Shown here one piece after another: positions 49,611 through 58,112 of a stretch of DNA of 64,000 nucleotides. Where the stretch lies: contig NZ_QUBQ01000008.1 of assembly GCF_003388735.1 (NCBI RefSeq), forward strand, positions 62,001-126,000. Direction: 5' to 3'. The translations under genes were made by a program, and so were the position numbers. This DNA is from Paenibacillus paeoniae. Its GTDB lineage: Bacteria; Bacillota; Bacilli; Paenibacillales; Paenibacillaceae. Below the pieces are notes generated by a model that saw nothing but the letters and a program-made list of their open reading frames with translations, had not been told where the DNA came from and made no database searches. Within the stretch, counting starts at the first letter, position 1. Every line of letters begins with the position of its first letter.

Positions 49611-51422
49611 ATGAACCTTAGACCAAAGCTGATGCTTGCCTTTATATCGCTCATTATTATTCCGATGATTGGTCTTGGCATTTTCTCTTTCGTAACTTCG
49701 GAGTCGCTGCTCGAGAAAAAGTACAGCGATCAATCGGAGATTACCCTGAGGGCGATCGGGGGCAACATATCGTACTTCTTCCGGGAGCTTGATCAGTTGT
49801 CCAATGGCAACGTGATCAGCTCGGAAGTGCAGGACCCTCTGAGGCTGAGCGAGCTTCCGATGGACGATCCCGGTACGCTTATCCGATTCACTCAGGCGGA
49901 AAAGGAGATGAGCCGGATTCTGTTCCAGCATCCGGCAGTGAGCTACGTTGTGCTCTATGCGAAGAATGGTATGATGTTCCGTTCCTATCGCAACGATCCA
50001 ATGAGTTTCAAGCCGATTTCCTTCAACGAGCTGCAGCACCATTCGCTGTATGACGATGTCATTAAGCTTGGAGGCAAGCCGCTGTGGATCGGTCCGCATG
50101 AGCAGCGCGACTTGACCGGTGTCAATCCTCCGCTCTTCACGATGATGAGAGTCGTCAAAGACCTGGAATCGTTCAATGATTTGGGGATCATCGTCACCCA
50201 ATTCAAGATGGAGGAAGTCATCAGCATGCTGAAGGCTTTCCAAAACCCGGATGCGGATTCACCAGGCGCCCGTTATTTCATTCTGAATAGCCGAGGACTT
50301 GTCATGCTGGACAGCAACAAGCGTTATGATGGGCACAGCATCGACAATTACACCAACTCCACACCGCAATCAACCGAAACGTATAAAAGCTCACGGATGA
50401 AATTCGACGGCGTAGACAGTCTGGTATCCTCCTATCAGCTCGACCGCAACGGGTGGGTTCTTCTTTCGGTTCAGCCGTGGAATTCTTTAACAAATGAAAA
50501 TATCCGATTCGTGCAATGGATCGGCATGATTACTATACTAGGTCTGCTATCTGCCGTATTGTTTAACGTGTTTTTCGTAAACCGGGTGGCCAAATCAATT
50601 ATTAAAGTCGTCCGCAAAATGAGACTGGTAGAGCAAGGCTTGCTGGATATCCGTGTATCCGCTCAAGGCAAGGACGAGACGGTGTTGCTCGCCAACAGCT
50701 TCAACAGCATGGTGGAGCGGATAGGAGATTTGCTCAGCGAAGTTAGAAGGGAACAGGAACGTAAGCAGCACGCGGAAATGATGCTGATGCAGGCGCAGAT
50801 CAAGCCGCATTTTCTGTTCAATACATTGGAGTCGATCAACGCACTAGCCGCGCAGAACGAAGGCGGAAAAATTATGCTGATGGTCCGGCGTCTAAGCAAT
50901 TTGCTCCGGACAAGCATGCATCACTCCGAGGAAATTGGTGTCATGCAAGAGGTGGAGCATGTCCGCAGCTATCTGGAAATTCAGAAATATCGATTCGAGG
51001 AACTATTCTCCTACCAGCTTAACGTACCGGAAGAAGCTTTTGAATTTTCGATATTGAAGCTGACGCTGCAGCCGCTTGTTGAGAACAGCATTCAGCATGG
51101 ATTCGACGGCTATGAAGATGGACAAGGATTAATCACGATTGATGTGACGGTGGAGCTGCAGCACCTGATCATTATGGTTAGCGACAACGGCATCGGCATG
51201 AACCATGAGGTTCTCCACAAGCTGTCCGACGGCTACAGTCCATCCCGCAAATCGCATAATGAAGCGGAGATGGGCGAGCGAAGAGGGCTCGGTATCCGTA
51301 ATGTCGCAGATCGGCTCCGCATACATTACGGAGCAGGCTACGGCATGATGATATGCAGCTCCGAAGGTTACGGAACGACGATCCGGTGCATCATTCCGAA
51401 GAGCAGAGGTGAGGGACAATGA
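49611..51422 (+). CDS. YesM-type sensor histidine kinase
   Basis: 603 residues. An N-terminal membrane helix (about 5-25) and a second one (about 305-328) bound an extracellular dCache-like sensor. HAMP (about 330-385) precedes the His box QAQIKPHFLFNTLESINALA (H400) and a GHKL ATPase (VENSIQHGF, VSDNGIGMN, GLGIRNVADRL). It sits between a sugar-binding lipoprotein and its response regulator and overlaps the latter by ATGA. Its ligand is unknown. Confidence 0.91.
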   Translation: MNLRPKLMLAFISLIIIPMIGLGIFSFVTSESLLEKKYSDQSEITLRAIGGNISYFFRELDQLSNGNVISSEVQDPLRLSELPMDDPGTLIRFTQAEKEMSRILFQHPAVSYVVLYAKNGMMFRSYRNDPMSFKPISFNELQHHSLYDDVIKLGGKPLWIGPHEQRDLTGVNPPLFTMMRVVKDLESFNDLGIIVTQFKMEEVISMLKAFQNPDADSPGARYFILNSRGLVMLDSNKRYDGHSIDNYTNSTPQSTETYKSSRMKFDGVDSLVSSYQLDRNGWVLLSVQPWNSLTNENIRFVQWIGMITILGLLSAVLFNVFFVNRVAKSIIKVVRKMRLVEQGLLDIRVSAQGKDETVLLANSFNSMVERIGDLLSEVRREQERKQHAEMMLMQAQIKPHFLFNTLESINALAAQNEGGKIMLMVRRLSNLLRTSMHHSEEIGVMQEVEHVRSYLEIQKYRFEELFSYQLNVPEEAFEFSILKLTLQPLVENSIQHGFDGYEDGQGLITIDVTVELQHLIIMVSDNGIGMNHEVLHKLSDGYSPSRKSHNEAEMGERRGLGIRNVADRLRIHYGAGYGMMICSSEGYGTTIRCIIPKSRGEGQ

Positions 51423-53065
51423 TAGGCAGAGTACTCCTGGTCGATGACGAAGCGCACATTACGCGAAATTTGGAGAAGGTTATACCTTGGGAGATGCTTG
51501 GTCTGACCGTGGCAGGCGTTGCAAAAAATGGCGTTGAGGCGTTGCAGCTAATCGAGCTGGAGTCGATCAATTTGCTCCTGTGCGATATTCGGATGCCCGT
51601 CATGGACGGTCTGGAGCTAGTGCGGCAAATCCGGGAACGGGAAATCCCTTGCGATATTATTATGTTGTCCGGTTATCAGGACTTTGCCTATACACGGGCT
51701 GCGATTCAGTACGGCGTAAACGATTATGTGCTGAAGCCCATTCCGTATGACGAATTGACAGGCGTGATCGCGCGCGTGATGTCCAATCAAAGGAACAAGC
51801 AAAAGCAGCTTTTTGAAGAGCAGCAGAAAATCGGTCGCATGATTGATCTTGCCAGCGAGAAGATTTTATATGATATTATAATGGACTATACCGATTTTTC
51901 TGGAAGTCATTGGTTATTCTCTGGCGATGAGCACCAGCTCCGATTGCAGCAATTTGTAATGATCGTGCTCGATCTGGATGTCAGCTCCGAGAAGACGAAG
52001 GATTGGCGCGATTGGTCGGATAAGGAACGCAAGCTGTGGAACTTTGCCGTCTGCAACGTCCTGCGGGAGAAGCTGCAGAGCAACGGGCTTCATCATGCCG
52101 TTATCCAGACGAGAGATGGCGAATGGTGTGTTCTGATTGAGACCGATAAAGCAATGGTGTTCGATTCGGCAGTGATCCGGGTATGGGCGGAGATGCTGCT
52201 TACTTCAGTGCGCAATCATATCAAGCTTTCGCTTAATGCTGGCATCTACCGGCAGTTTGCCCGTGTCGAGGAGCTGTCGGATGCTTTCAAGCTCGTACAG
52301 ATGGGCATGCAGCTTACACCTGCCGCTAATACGATTATGTATTATCCATTGGAACAGGAGCGCGCAGCGGGAGCCGATCAAGCCTTCTGGGTGACGGCGG
52401 AGAAGCTGATCAGCGCCGTGAAGCGGGGAGACGCCGCATCAGTGGGCTCGGAGGCGGACAATATCTCGCAACAGCTGCAGCTGTTGAACGAGAACAACAG
52501 TGCTAGAGTCAAGCCGCTGCTACATTTCTTTGTCCTGCACTTGATGAGGGAAATGAAGGAGATGTCGGTCTTCTCCCGCGAGCAGGAGGAGCTGCTATGG
52601 CGCAGGTTGGATCTTCGGTTCGGAATTAAGGATCTGCTTACCTTTATCCAGCAGGTGACCAGTGCAGTATCCGAGCGCTCCATGGATAAGAAGAAGCAGT
52701 CCGAAAGCTCCATGTCGGAAGCCAAAATCTTTTTGGACCGAAACCTGTACCGGGATATTAGCGTAGAAGAAGCCGCGACCCATGTTGGTCTAAGCACGTC
52801 TTACTTCAGTCTGCTGTTCAAGCAGACCTATGGAGAGACCTTTATCGAATACGTGACCAGACAACGCATGGAGCGCGCCAAGGGCTTGCTCGCCGAATCT
52901 CAAAGGAGCGTTGCGCAAATTGCCAAGGAAGTGGGCTATGCGGAACGCCGGTACTTTACGAAAGTATTTATGAAGTATACGGGAGACAACCCGACTGACT
53001 ATCGAAGCAAGTTTCAGTCGCAGGAGAAGGAATTTGAGATGGAAGTTGAGGAAGAAAGCAGTTAA
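51419..53065 (+). CDS. YesN-type response regulator with AraC output
   Basis: 548 residues, start overlapping the kinase stop. The receiver has LLVDDEAH, D56 (LLCDIRMP) and the lysine of YVLKPIPYDE. The middle part is the variable YesN region; the C-terminal AraC domain (about 440-540) has SVEEAATHVGLSTSYFSLLF and VAQIAKEVGYAERRYFTKVF followed by GDNPTDYR. The gene after it, a GH3 glycosidase 32 bp away, is a likely target or operon member. After the AraC domain comes a Glu-rich tail. Confidence 0.91.
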   Translation: MIGRVLLVDDEAHITRNLEKVIPWEMLGLTVAGVAKNGVEALQLIELESINLLLCDIRMPVMDGLELVRQIREREIPCDIIMLSGYQDFAYTRAAIQYGVNDYVLKPIPYDELTGVIARVMSNQRNKQKQLFEEQQKIGRMIDLASEKILYDIIMDYTDFSGSHWLFSGDEHQLRLQQFVMIVLDLDVSSEKTKDWRDWSDKERKLWNFAVCNVLREKLQSNGLHHAVIQTRDGEWCVLIETDKAMVFDSAVIRVWAEMLLTSVRNHIKLSLNAGIYRQFARVEELSDAFKLVQMGMQLTPAANTIMYYPLEQERAAGADQAFWVTAEKLISAVKRGDAASVGSEADNISQQLQLLNENNSARVKPLLHFFVLHLMREMKEMSVFSREQEELLWRRLDLRFGIKDLLTFIQQVTSAVSERSMDKKKQSESSMSEAKIFLDRNLYRDISVEEAATHVGLSTSYFSLLFKQTYGETFIEYVTRQRMERAKGLLAESQRSVAQIAKEVGYAERRYFTKVFMKYTGDNPTDYRSKFQSQEKEFEMEVEEESS

Positions 53066-53097
53066 TAACGGATGGAACATGTAGGAGGATGACGGGA

Positions 53098-54708
53098 ATG
53101 ACACTTTATGGGGATTGGAAAAACTGGGATTTGAAACAAAAGATCGGGCAGCTGTTCGTATTCGGCTTTAACGGCTTCGAGCCTACGGAAGAGATCAAAG
53201 GATTGATCGAGTCTTACGGTATCGGCGGTACAATCTACTTCACGCGCAACGTGGAGAGCGCGCAGCAAGTACACGGTTTGTCCGTGAAGCTGCAGAAGAT
53301 TGCCAAAGATGCAGGCAAACCTCCGATCTTCATTGCGATTGATCAAGAGGGCGGCATGGTAGCCCGTCTGGTCGACGGCGTAACGCTTATGCCGGGCAAT
53401 ATGGCGCTTGGCGCGACTGGACAATCCGAAGCGGCGGAAGAGACGGCCCGTATTTGCGGCGAAGAGCTCAGACTGCTCGGTATTACGATGAACTATGCGC
53501 CATGCATCGACGTAAACAACAATCCGGACAATCCGGTTATTAACGTTAGATCGTACAGCGACCGTTCCGATGTGGTCTCCAGACTCGGCGTTGCAGCGGT
53601 GCAAGGCTATCAATCCGCAGGCGTAGCCGCTACGGTGAAGCACTTCCCTGGCCATGGCGATACGTCTGTCGACTCGCACCATGCACTTCCAGTGCTGCCG
53701 CATAGCCGCGAGCGTCTGGATGCTATTGAGCTGTTGCCATTCAAGGCTGCAATTGAAGCGGGTACGGACTGCATCATGACTGCACATGTATGCTTGCCGG
53801 CACTTGAGCCGAGCGGCGTACCTTCTACGCTATCGGAGAACGTACTGACAGGCTTGCTCCGCAAGGAATTGGGCTATGATGGCGTAGTCGTAACCGACTG
53901 CCTGGAGATGAGCGCGATCGATGAGTTCTACGGACCGGCTCAAGGTTCAGTGAAGGCGATTAAAGCTGGCGCTGACATGGTGCTTGTCTCCCATAGAATC
54001 GAGAAGCAAGTTGCTGCACTAGAAGCGGTAGCAGCAGCAGTCGAGAGCGGTGAGCTTTCCATCGAGCGCATCGACGAAGCGGTTGGCCGCGTGCTGAAGC
54101 TGAAAGAGAAGCGCCAACTGGAGCAGCCGATCGAGGCTTGGGATAATGTGAAAGATTCAATCGGCACAGCTTCGAACAAGGCAGTCGCTTCCAAGTGGAG
54201 TGAAGCTTCTGTAACGCTGATTAAGAACGAGGGCGGATCGCTTCCGCTGAAGCGCGATGTTCAGACGTTGGTGCTGTGGCCAGACATTGTACCGGTATCG
54301 GTAGCCGACGAGATGTTGTCTGGCGATGGTACGCTTGGCGACTTCCTGAATCACTATGGCGCGAGTGTTGTGGAGCGCAAGATGAACAGCGAGGACGCTC
54401 TGCAAGGTCTGGATGGATTCGAACAGATCGTTGTCGTCACCTATGACGCTTCCAAGCATCCACTTGAGAAGGAAGTTGCCCGTGAAGCGGTCAAATTGGC
54501 CGGCGACCGTGTCGTTGCGGTATCGGTGCGCAACCCGCTAGATTTGTTGCTTTATCCGGAAGTGAAGAGCTATCTTGCGGTATACGAGTGTAGACCTCTT
54601 GCGCTGTCCTCCGCAGCGAAAGTATTGCTCGGAGACTTGAAACCGGCTGGCACTTTGCCGCTGGAAATTTCACCAGCTTATCCGTTCGGATGGAGCGCTC
54701 AGCTATAA
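53098..54708 (+). CDS. GH3 beta-N-acetylhexosaminidase (NagZ-like), cytosolic
   Basis: 536 residues from the ATG at 53098, which has GGAGG nine bases upstream. The NagZ signature KHFPGHGDTSVDSHH (about 181-195) supplies the acid/base His-Asp pair, and the nucleophile is D267 (VVVTDCLEMSA). There is no signal peptide. It has a second, C-terminal domain (about 345-536) of the GH3 C type. It should remove N-acetylglucosamine from muropeptides or imported oligosaccharides. Being next to a sugar-sensing YesM/YesN set, chitin- or peptidoglycan-derived sugar is a sensible guess for the ligand. Confidence 0.88.
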   Translation: MTLYGDWKNWDLKQKIGQLFVFGFNGFEPTEEIKGLIESYGIGGTIYFTRNVESAQQVHGLSVKLQKIAKDAGKPPIFIAIDQEGGMVARLVDGVTLMPGNMALGATGQSEAAEETARICGEELRLLGITMNYAPCIDVNNNPDNPVINVRSYSDRSDVVSRLGVAAVQGYQSAGVAATVKHFPGHGDTSVDSHHALPVLPHSRERLDAIELLPFKAAIEAGTDCIMTAHVCLPALEPSGVPSTLSENVLTGLLRKELGYDGVVVTDCLEMSAIDEFYGPAQGSVKAIKAGADMVLVSHRIEKQVAALEAVAAAVESGELSIERIDEAVGRVLKLKEKRQLEQPIEAWDNVKDSIGTASNKAVASKWSEASVTLIKNEGGSLPLKRDVQTLVLWPDIVPVSVADEMLSGDGTLGDFLNHYGASVVERKMNSEDALQGLDGFEQIVVVTYDASKHPLEKEVAREAVKLAGDRVVAVSVRNPLDLLLYPEVKSYLAVYECRPLALSSAAKVLLGDLKPAGTLPLEISPAYPFGWSAQL

Positions 54709-54729
54709 TCCATACATTTTAATAAGAAA

Positions 54730-54763
54730 GGACGGTATCCGGGAGTTGACCCTGGTACCGTCC
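54730..54763 (+). terminator. Hairpin after the GH3 gene, copy 1 of a duplicated terminator
   Basis: GGACGGTA pairs with TACCGTCC, with a further imperfect inner stem, 34 bases in all. A near-identical copy lies at 55437-55470. This copy has lost its T tract but is followed by another hairpin with one. Confidence 0.7.
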
Positions 54764-54767
54764 TCAG

Positions 54768-54808
54768 AGTGTCGATAAAGTCATATGGACTTTTCGACAC
54801 TTTATTTT
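54768..54808 (+). terminator. Second terminator hairpin after the GH3 gene
   Basis: AGTGTCGA pairs with TCGACACT with an inner AAAGTC/GACTTT stem, followed by TTATTTTTAT. Confidence 0.7.
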
Positions 54809-54963
54809 TATGTAATAGAACTCCGCTTGCAAAGGAAAATCGATTTAAACCGCTCTGGGAACGAAGTGCTGAGAATTAATCTTTAATAACGAAGCTCTGA
54901 TAACGAAACGTATAACAAACTTTTATTTCTCTCATTTGATAAAAAAATAGCTACTCACCAGAC

Positions 54964-55287
54964 TTAAGGCGTTGAAACCGACATAGAGTGTCCTCAGAGC
55001 GCGCATCAAGGAGATTAAGGCGTTGAAACCGACTTAGAGAGTCCTCAGAGCGTGTATCAAGGAGATTAAGGCGTTGAAACCGACTTAGAGTGTCCTCAGA
55101 GCGTGTATCAAGGAGATTAAGGCGTTGAAACCGACTTAGAGTGTCCTCAGAGAGCGCATCAAGGAGATTAAGGCGTTGAAACCGACTTAGAGTGTCCTCA
55201 GAGCGCGTATCAAGGAGATTAAGGCGTTGAAACCGACTTAGAGAGTCCTCAGAGCGCGTAACAAGGAGATTAAGGCGTTGAAACCGA
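54964..55287. repeat. 51-bp tandem repeat, six full units plus a partial one
   Basis: TTAAGGCGTTGAAACCGA begins units at 54964, 55015, 55066, 55117, 55168, 55219 and 55270, exactly 51 bp apart; the last is cut off after 18 bases. Units differ at only a few positions (AGAGTG/AGAGAG, and the GCGCGTATC block). As 51 is a multiple of three, the minus strand stays open and would spell a 17-residue repeat (RFQRLNLLDTRSEDTLS), but without a ribosome site. The whole unit is conserved, so it is a minisatellite, not a CRISPR array. Confidence 0.9.
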
Positions 55288-55436
55288 TTAAAAAAGACAC
55301 AACCAACCTCATAAAGATAGCACCATCTCAATCGACGCCAGTGACAGTTGCCTTCGACTAATCCACTTCCAGGTTATGTAAGGCCGCTGCTGGTATTCTC
55401 ATGTTATTGTGTGTTGTGACTTTCTCAATAGGCTGA

Positions 55437-55475
55437 GGACGGTATCTGGGAGTTAATCCCGGTACCGTCCTTTTT
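55437..55475 (+). terminator. Copy 2 of the duplicated terminator
   Basis: The same 34-base hairpin as at 54730-54763 with five differences, here followed by TTTTT. No plus-strand gene ends just before it, so it looks like a displaced or duplicated end of the GH3 transcript. Confidence 0.7.
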
Positions 55476-55569
55476 GCTTTTGGTCGATTGCCGCCCGAAA
55501 TTATGGTTACTTTTGTAAGGAGTCGAGGTGGTAATCATTGGAATCCTATGTTGTTCGGTTGTTTGATCA

Positions 55570-55821
55570 TCCATAGCCGAAGACAAACGGAGTAAGTAAA
55601 TGTTCTGGAGAAAAAACGTTCTCCAGGTCAAGTGGAGAAGAGGTTGGAAGTGTTCTGTCCTTCCATAGCCGAAGACAAACGGAGTAAGTAAATGTTCTGG
55701 AGAAGCGATAGCGTTCGCCTTTGTTTCCGGATTCCAGCCTAAATACAATCGTTCAGGGAATCTGGAAACAACAGCGATCGGAAGAATATTTACTTGCGTA
55801 GTTTGCGTCTTTAGCCATGGT
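55570..55821. repeat. 43-bp repeat family: two direct copies and one inverted
   Basis: The 43-base unit beginning TCCATAGCCGAAGACAAACG and ending TTCTGGAGAA is identical at 55570-55612 and 55662-55704. A degraded inverted copy lies at 55784-55821 (on the minus strand CCATGGCTAAAGACGCAAAC). After the first copy CTGGAGAA can pair with TTCTCCAG. The family looks like a small non-coding repetitive element. Confidence 0.75.
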
Positions 55822-55851
55822 CTATTTACTGCTCCATATAGCGAGCAACAG

Positions 55852-56991
55852 CTACCTCACAAAGTGATCATAGGTCAAATCATGCAGCATATACGCCAGG
55901 AAAAAGATGACACATGGATTCTCGTAGTGATGCTGGATATGGATAAGCTGCTGATAATATTTGTCGCCATAATGGGGATTATTGCGCATTTCCAGATTAC
56001 TTTTGATCAACGCGTCAATCTTGTCTGCGATATCCACCAGCTCACCCTCATAGGTGTCATCCTTCGCATCGACGAGAAAGTCTGTCAGCTCCCCATGAAG
56101 GAATGACGGGAGCTGCCCCACCATCTCCCTTGCAACTTCCCGTTCATATTGCTCGAAAGCTTGCCGAATGGCGGGTGAAGATTTCTTGATCGGGGAAGCG
56201 ACATCGCCGCTGACGCCCTCTACGACATCATGAAGAAGAGATTTGCCGAGCAGCCGATAGAGATCGATATCCCTGCGACCGAATCGCTCCGCTTCCAGCA
56301 ATCCGTTGAAGAGCGACATCGCCGCTACCCGGAACGAATGAGTGGCATCATTATCGGGCACCAGATTGAAGCTGCCGCCCCAACGCTCAATAAGGTCAAG
56401 ATTCAGAATATGATGCAGAAATTGCCGGATGCCTTCATCCTGCTCGGATTGCTCCAGCAGCCAAGGAATGGAACGGCATGGGGAGCGAAGCAGCTTCTCT
56501 CTCAGCTCCTCGTACTTCTCTTTGAACAGTGTGCTGGAATCACGCTCATACTCCCGCTTGCAGAAGAGCATGGCATCGAACGAGTCAATGTCGCGTACGA
56601 GCTGCCCGATGTAAGTATGATCCTCGGCATCTACGATGTAGTCATAGAAGTGGGGCTGAAGCGACTTGGACAGCCGGGACACGATATCCTTGCTCACTTC
56701 CGCCTCCAGCGTTTGAATGTGCTTGGCGACATGTCTGTCCTTCTTAGTGACGTATTTGATGGAGCCGGTCACCGTCTCGTTCAGATCATGAAGCAGCGCT
56801 CTTGCCACCAGTTGGAGCTTATTTACGGGATTGCTGAATAGCTGCTCCTCAGCTATGCCGACTACTATGGCGATGGAAGCGCAGCGGAAGCTGTGGCTGG
56901 CTGCATTGTCTTTGTAGCGAGGTGAAAACTCTTTCCATCGTGATACATATTGCATGCCTATTATGGCGCTTACGAATCGACTATTGTTCAT
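55852..56991 (-). CDS. Double HD-domain phosphohydrolase (YfbR-like halves)
   Basis: 379 residues with GAGGGG before the ATG. Two HD modules repeat one after the other. The first has SHSFRCASIAIVVG (His about 33) and ALLHDLNETVTGSIKY. The second has THSFRVAAMSLFNG and SLLHDVVEGVSGDVASP. Each also has a D(A/S)ED-like stretch (IVDAEDHTYIGQLVRDIDSFDA; LVDAKDDTYEGELVDIADKIDA). The motifs resemble YfbR-type 5'-nucleotidases, which are normally single-domain dimers; here two domains may form an internal pair. Substrate is unknown. Confidence 0.72.
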   Translation of the reverse strand: MNNSRFVSAIIGMQYVSRWKEFSPRYKDNAASHSFRCASIAIVVGIAEEQLFSNPVNKLQLVARALLHDLNETVTGSIKYVTKKDRHVAKHIQTLEAEVSKDIVSRLSKSLQPHFYDYIVDAEDHTYIGQLVRDIDSFDAMLFCKREYERDSSTLFKEKYEELREKLLRSPCRSIPWLLEQSEQDEGIRQFLHHILNLDLIERWGGSFNLVPDNDATHSFRVAAMSLFNGLLEAERFGRRDIDLYRLLGKSLLHDVVEGVSGDVASPIKKSSPAIRQAFEQYEREVAREMVGQLPSFLHGELTDFLVDAKDDTYEGELVDIADKIDALIKSNLEMRNNPHYGDKYYQQLIHIQHHYENPCVIFFLAYMLHDLTYDHFVR

Positions 56992-57099
56992 GGCGCACCC
57001 CTCGCTTATCTTCGTTTGAAGTGTATGAACCTACGCTGTCTATGCTATTATAAAGCTTAAACATATAGAGAGACTAGAGAGAAGAACGAGGGATGGACG

Positions 57100-58077
57100 T
57101 TGCGAGAGATGGGACTTGCGTTTAACCGTTATTTTGAAAAGTGGATGTTTCTTATTATTCCGGGTTCACTTGTGCTTGGATTTTTATTTGCCGATATGCT
57201 GAGTCCGATGGTTCGGGCTGTGCCTTATTTATTTGCATTCGTTACGCTGACAATGGCGCTTGGCTGCGGCCTGGGCGAGCTTGGCGGCGTGCTGAAAAAG
57301 CCAGGAATTATGGGACTGACACTAGTTCTTGCACATGTAGTCTCGCCCTTGGCAGCCTATCTGGGCGGATCGGCCCTGTTTGGCCCTGAGTCGCCTTATG
57401 TGGTCGGACTTGTATTGTTCACCATTATTCCGCTTGGCGTCTCGACCGTGTTATGGGTAAGTATGTCTGGCGGCAGCGTGCCGTTGGTGCTTGCACTTGT
57501 TGTACTGGATTCGCTGCTCAGTCCGCTTGTTGTGCCTGCTGCGATTCATTTCTTCTTCGGAACTTCGACGCAGATAGATGTTGGTCCCCTAATGCTGGAC
57601 TTAGTCGTCTTGATCGTAGTGCCGACGATTATCGGCGTTGCTTTGAATGAGTGGTCCAAAGGAAGAATTCAGCAGCAAACGAAACCTTATACGGCGCCAA
57701 TCTCAAAGCTATGCTTTGTAGGTGTCGTCTCATTGAATGCGGCAGCGATCTCGCCGTATGTCGATCAGTTGAAGCAGGATATGCTGGTGCTGGTGCCGAC
57801 TGTTATCGCATTAGTTGGGTTATGCTATGCTGTTGGCTTCATAGGCACGGCGTTCCTTCGCAACAGCAAGCTGCAAATTACCGTCTCGTATGCGACGGGA
57901 ATGCGCAATATTTCGCTTGGCATTGTGCTGGCACTTGGTTATTTCAGCCCGCTCGCTGCGGTTCCCGTCGTTTTGTCCATTCTTGTGCAACAGCCTCTTG
58001 CGACGGTCCACCATTATGTTTTACAAAAACTTAATAAAGATAAGACTGGCATAAGCGATCGTGCGCATGTAGGATAA
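57100..58077 (+). CDS. Bile acid:sodium symporter (BASS) family transporter
   Basis: 325 residues with a TTG start (GAGGGA upstream); an ATG at 57109 is an alternative. About nine to ten hydrophobic helices. The conserved core reads FVTLTMALGCGLGELGGVLKKP near the N-terminus and SYATGMRNISLGIVLALGYF near the C-terminus, both matching the sodium-binding regions of the family. In bacteria these carry organic anions such as pantoate or keto acids as well as bile acids. It is probably followed directly by the PhoR-type kinase gene (35 bp). Confidence 0.82.
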   Translation: MREMGLAFNRYFEKWMFLIIPGSLVLGFLFADMLSPMVRAVPYLFAFVTLTMALGCGLGELGGVLKKPGIMGLTLVLAHVVSPLAAYLGGSALFGPESPYVVGLVLFTIIPLGVSTVLWVSMSGGSVPLVLALVVLDSLLSPLVVPAAIHFFFGTSTQIDVGPLMLDLVVLIVVPTIIGVALNEWSKGRIQQQTKPYTAPISKLCFVGVVSLNAAAISPYVDQLKQDMLVLVPTVIALVGLCYAVGFIGTAFLRNSKLQITVSYATGMRNISLGIVLALGYFSPLAAVPVVLSILVQQPLATVHHYVLQKLNKDKTGISDRAHVG

Positions 58078-58112
58078 ACGATGGATAGAGCAATGTAAAG
58101 GAGCATAACGGG

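Larger units (their letters stand above)
54709..55851. other. 1.1-kb gene-free repeat zone
   Basis: No convincing gene. In order it holds terminator copy 1 (54730-54763), a second hairpin (54768-54808), an AT-rich stretch, the 51-bp tandem repeat (54964-55287), terminator copy 2 (55437-55475) and three copies of a 43-bp repeat family (55570-55821). Frames running through the repeats lack ribosome sites. Confidence 0.6.

Noticed and set aside
54964..55287. CRISPR array
   Set aside because: The spacing is regular, but the whole 51-bp unit is conserved, leaving no unique spacers, and no cas genes are near. It is a tandem repeat.
54951..55331. 126-residue repeat protein on the minus strand
   Set aside because: The frame stays open only because 51 is a multiple of three; there is no ribosome site and the changes between units do not avoid amino acid replacement.
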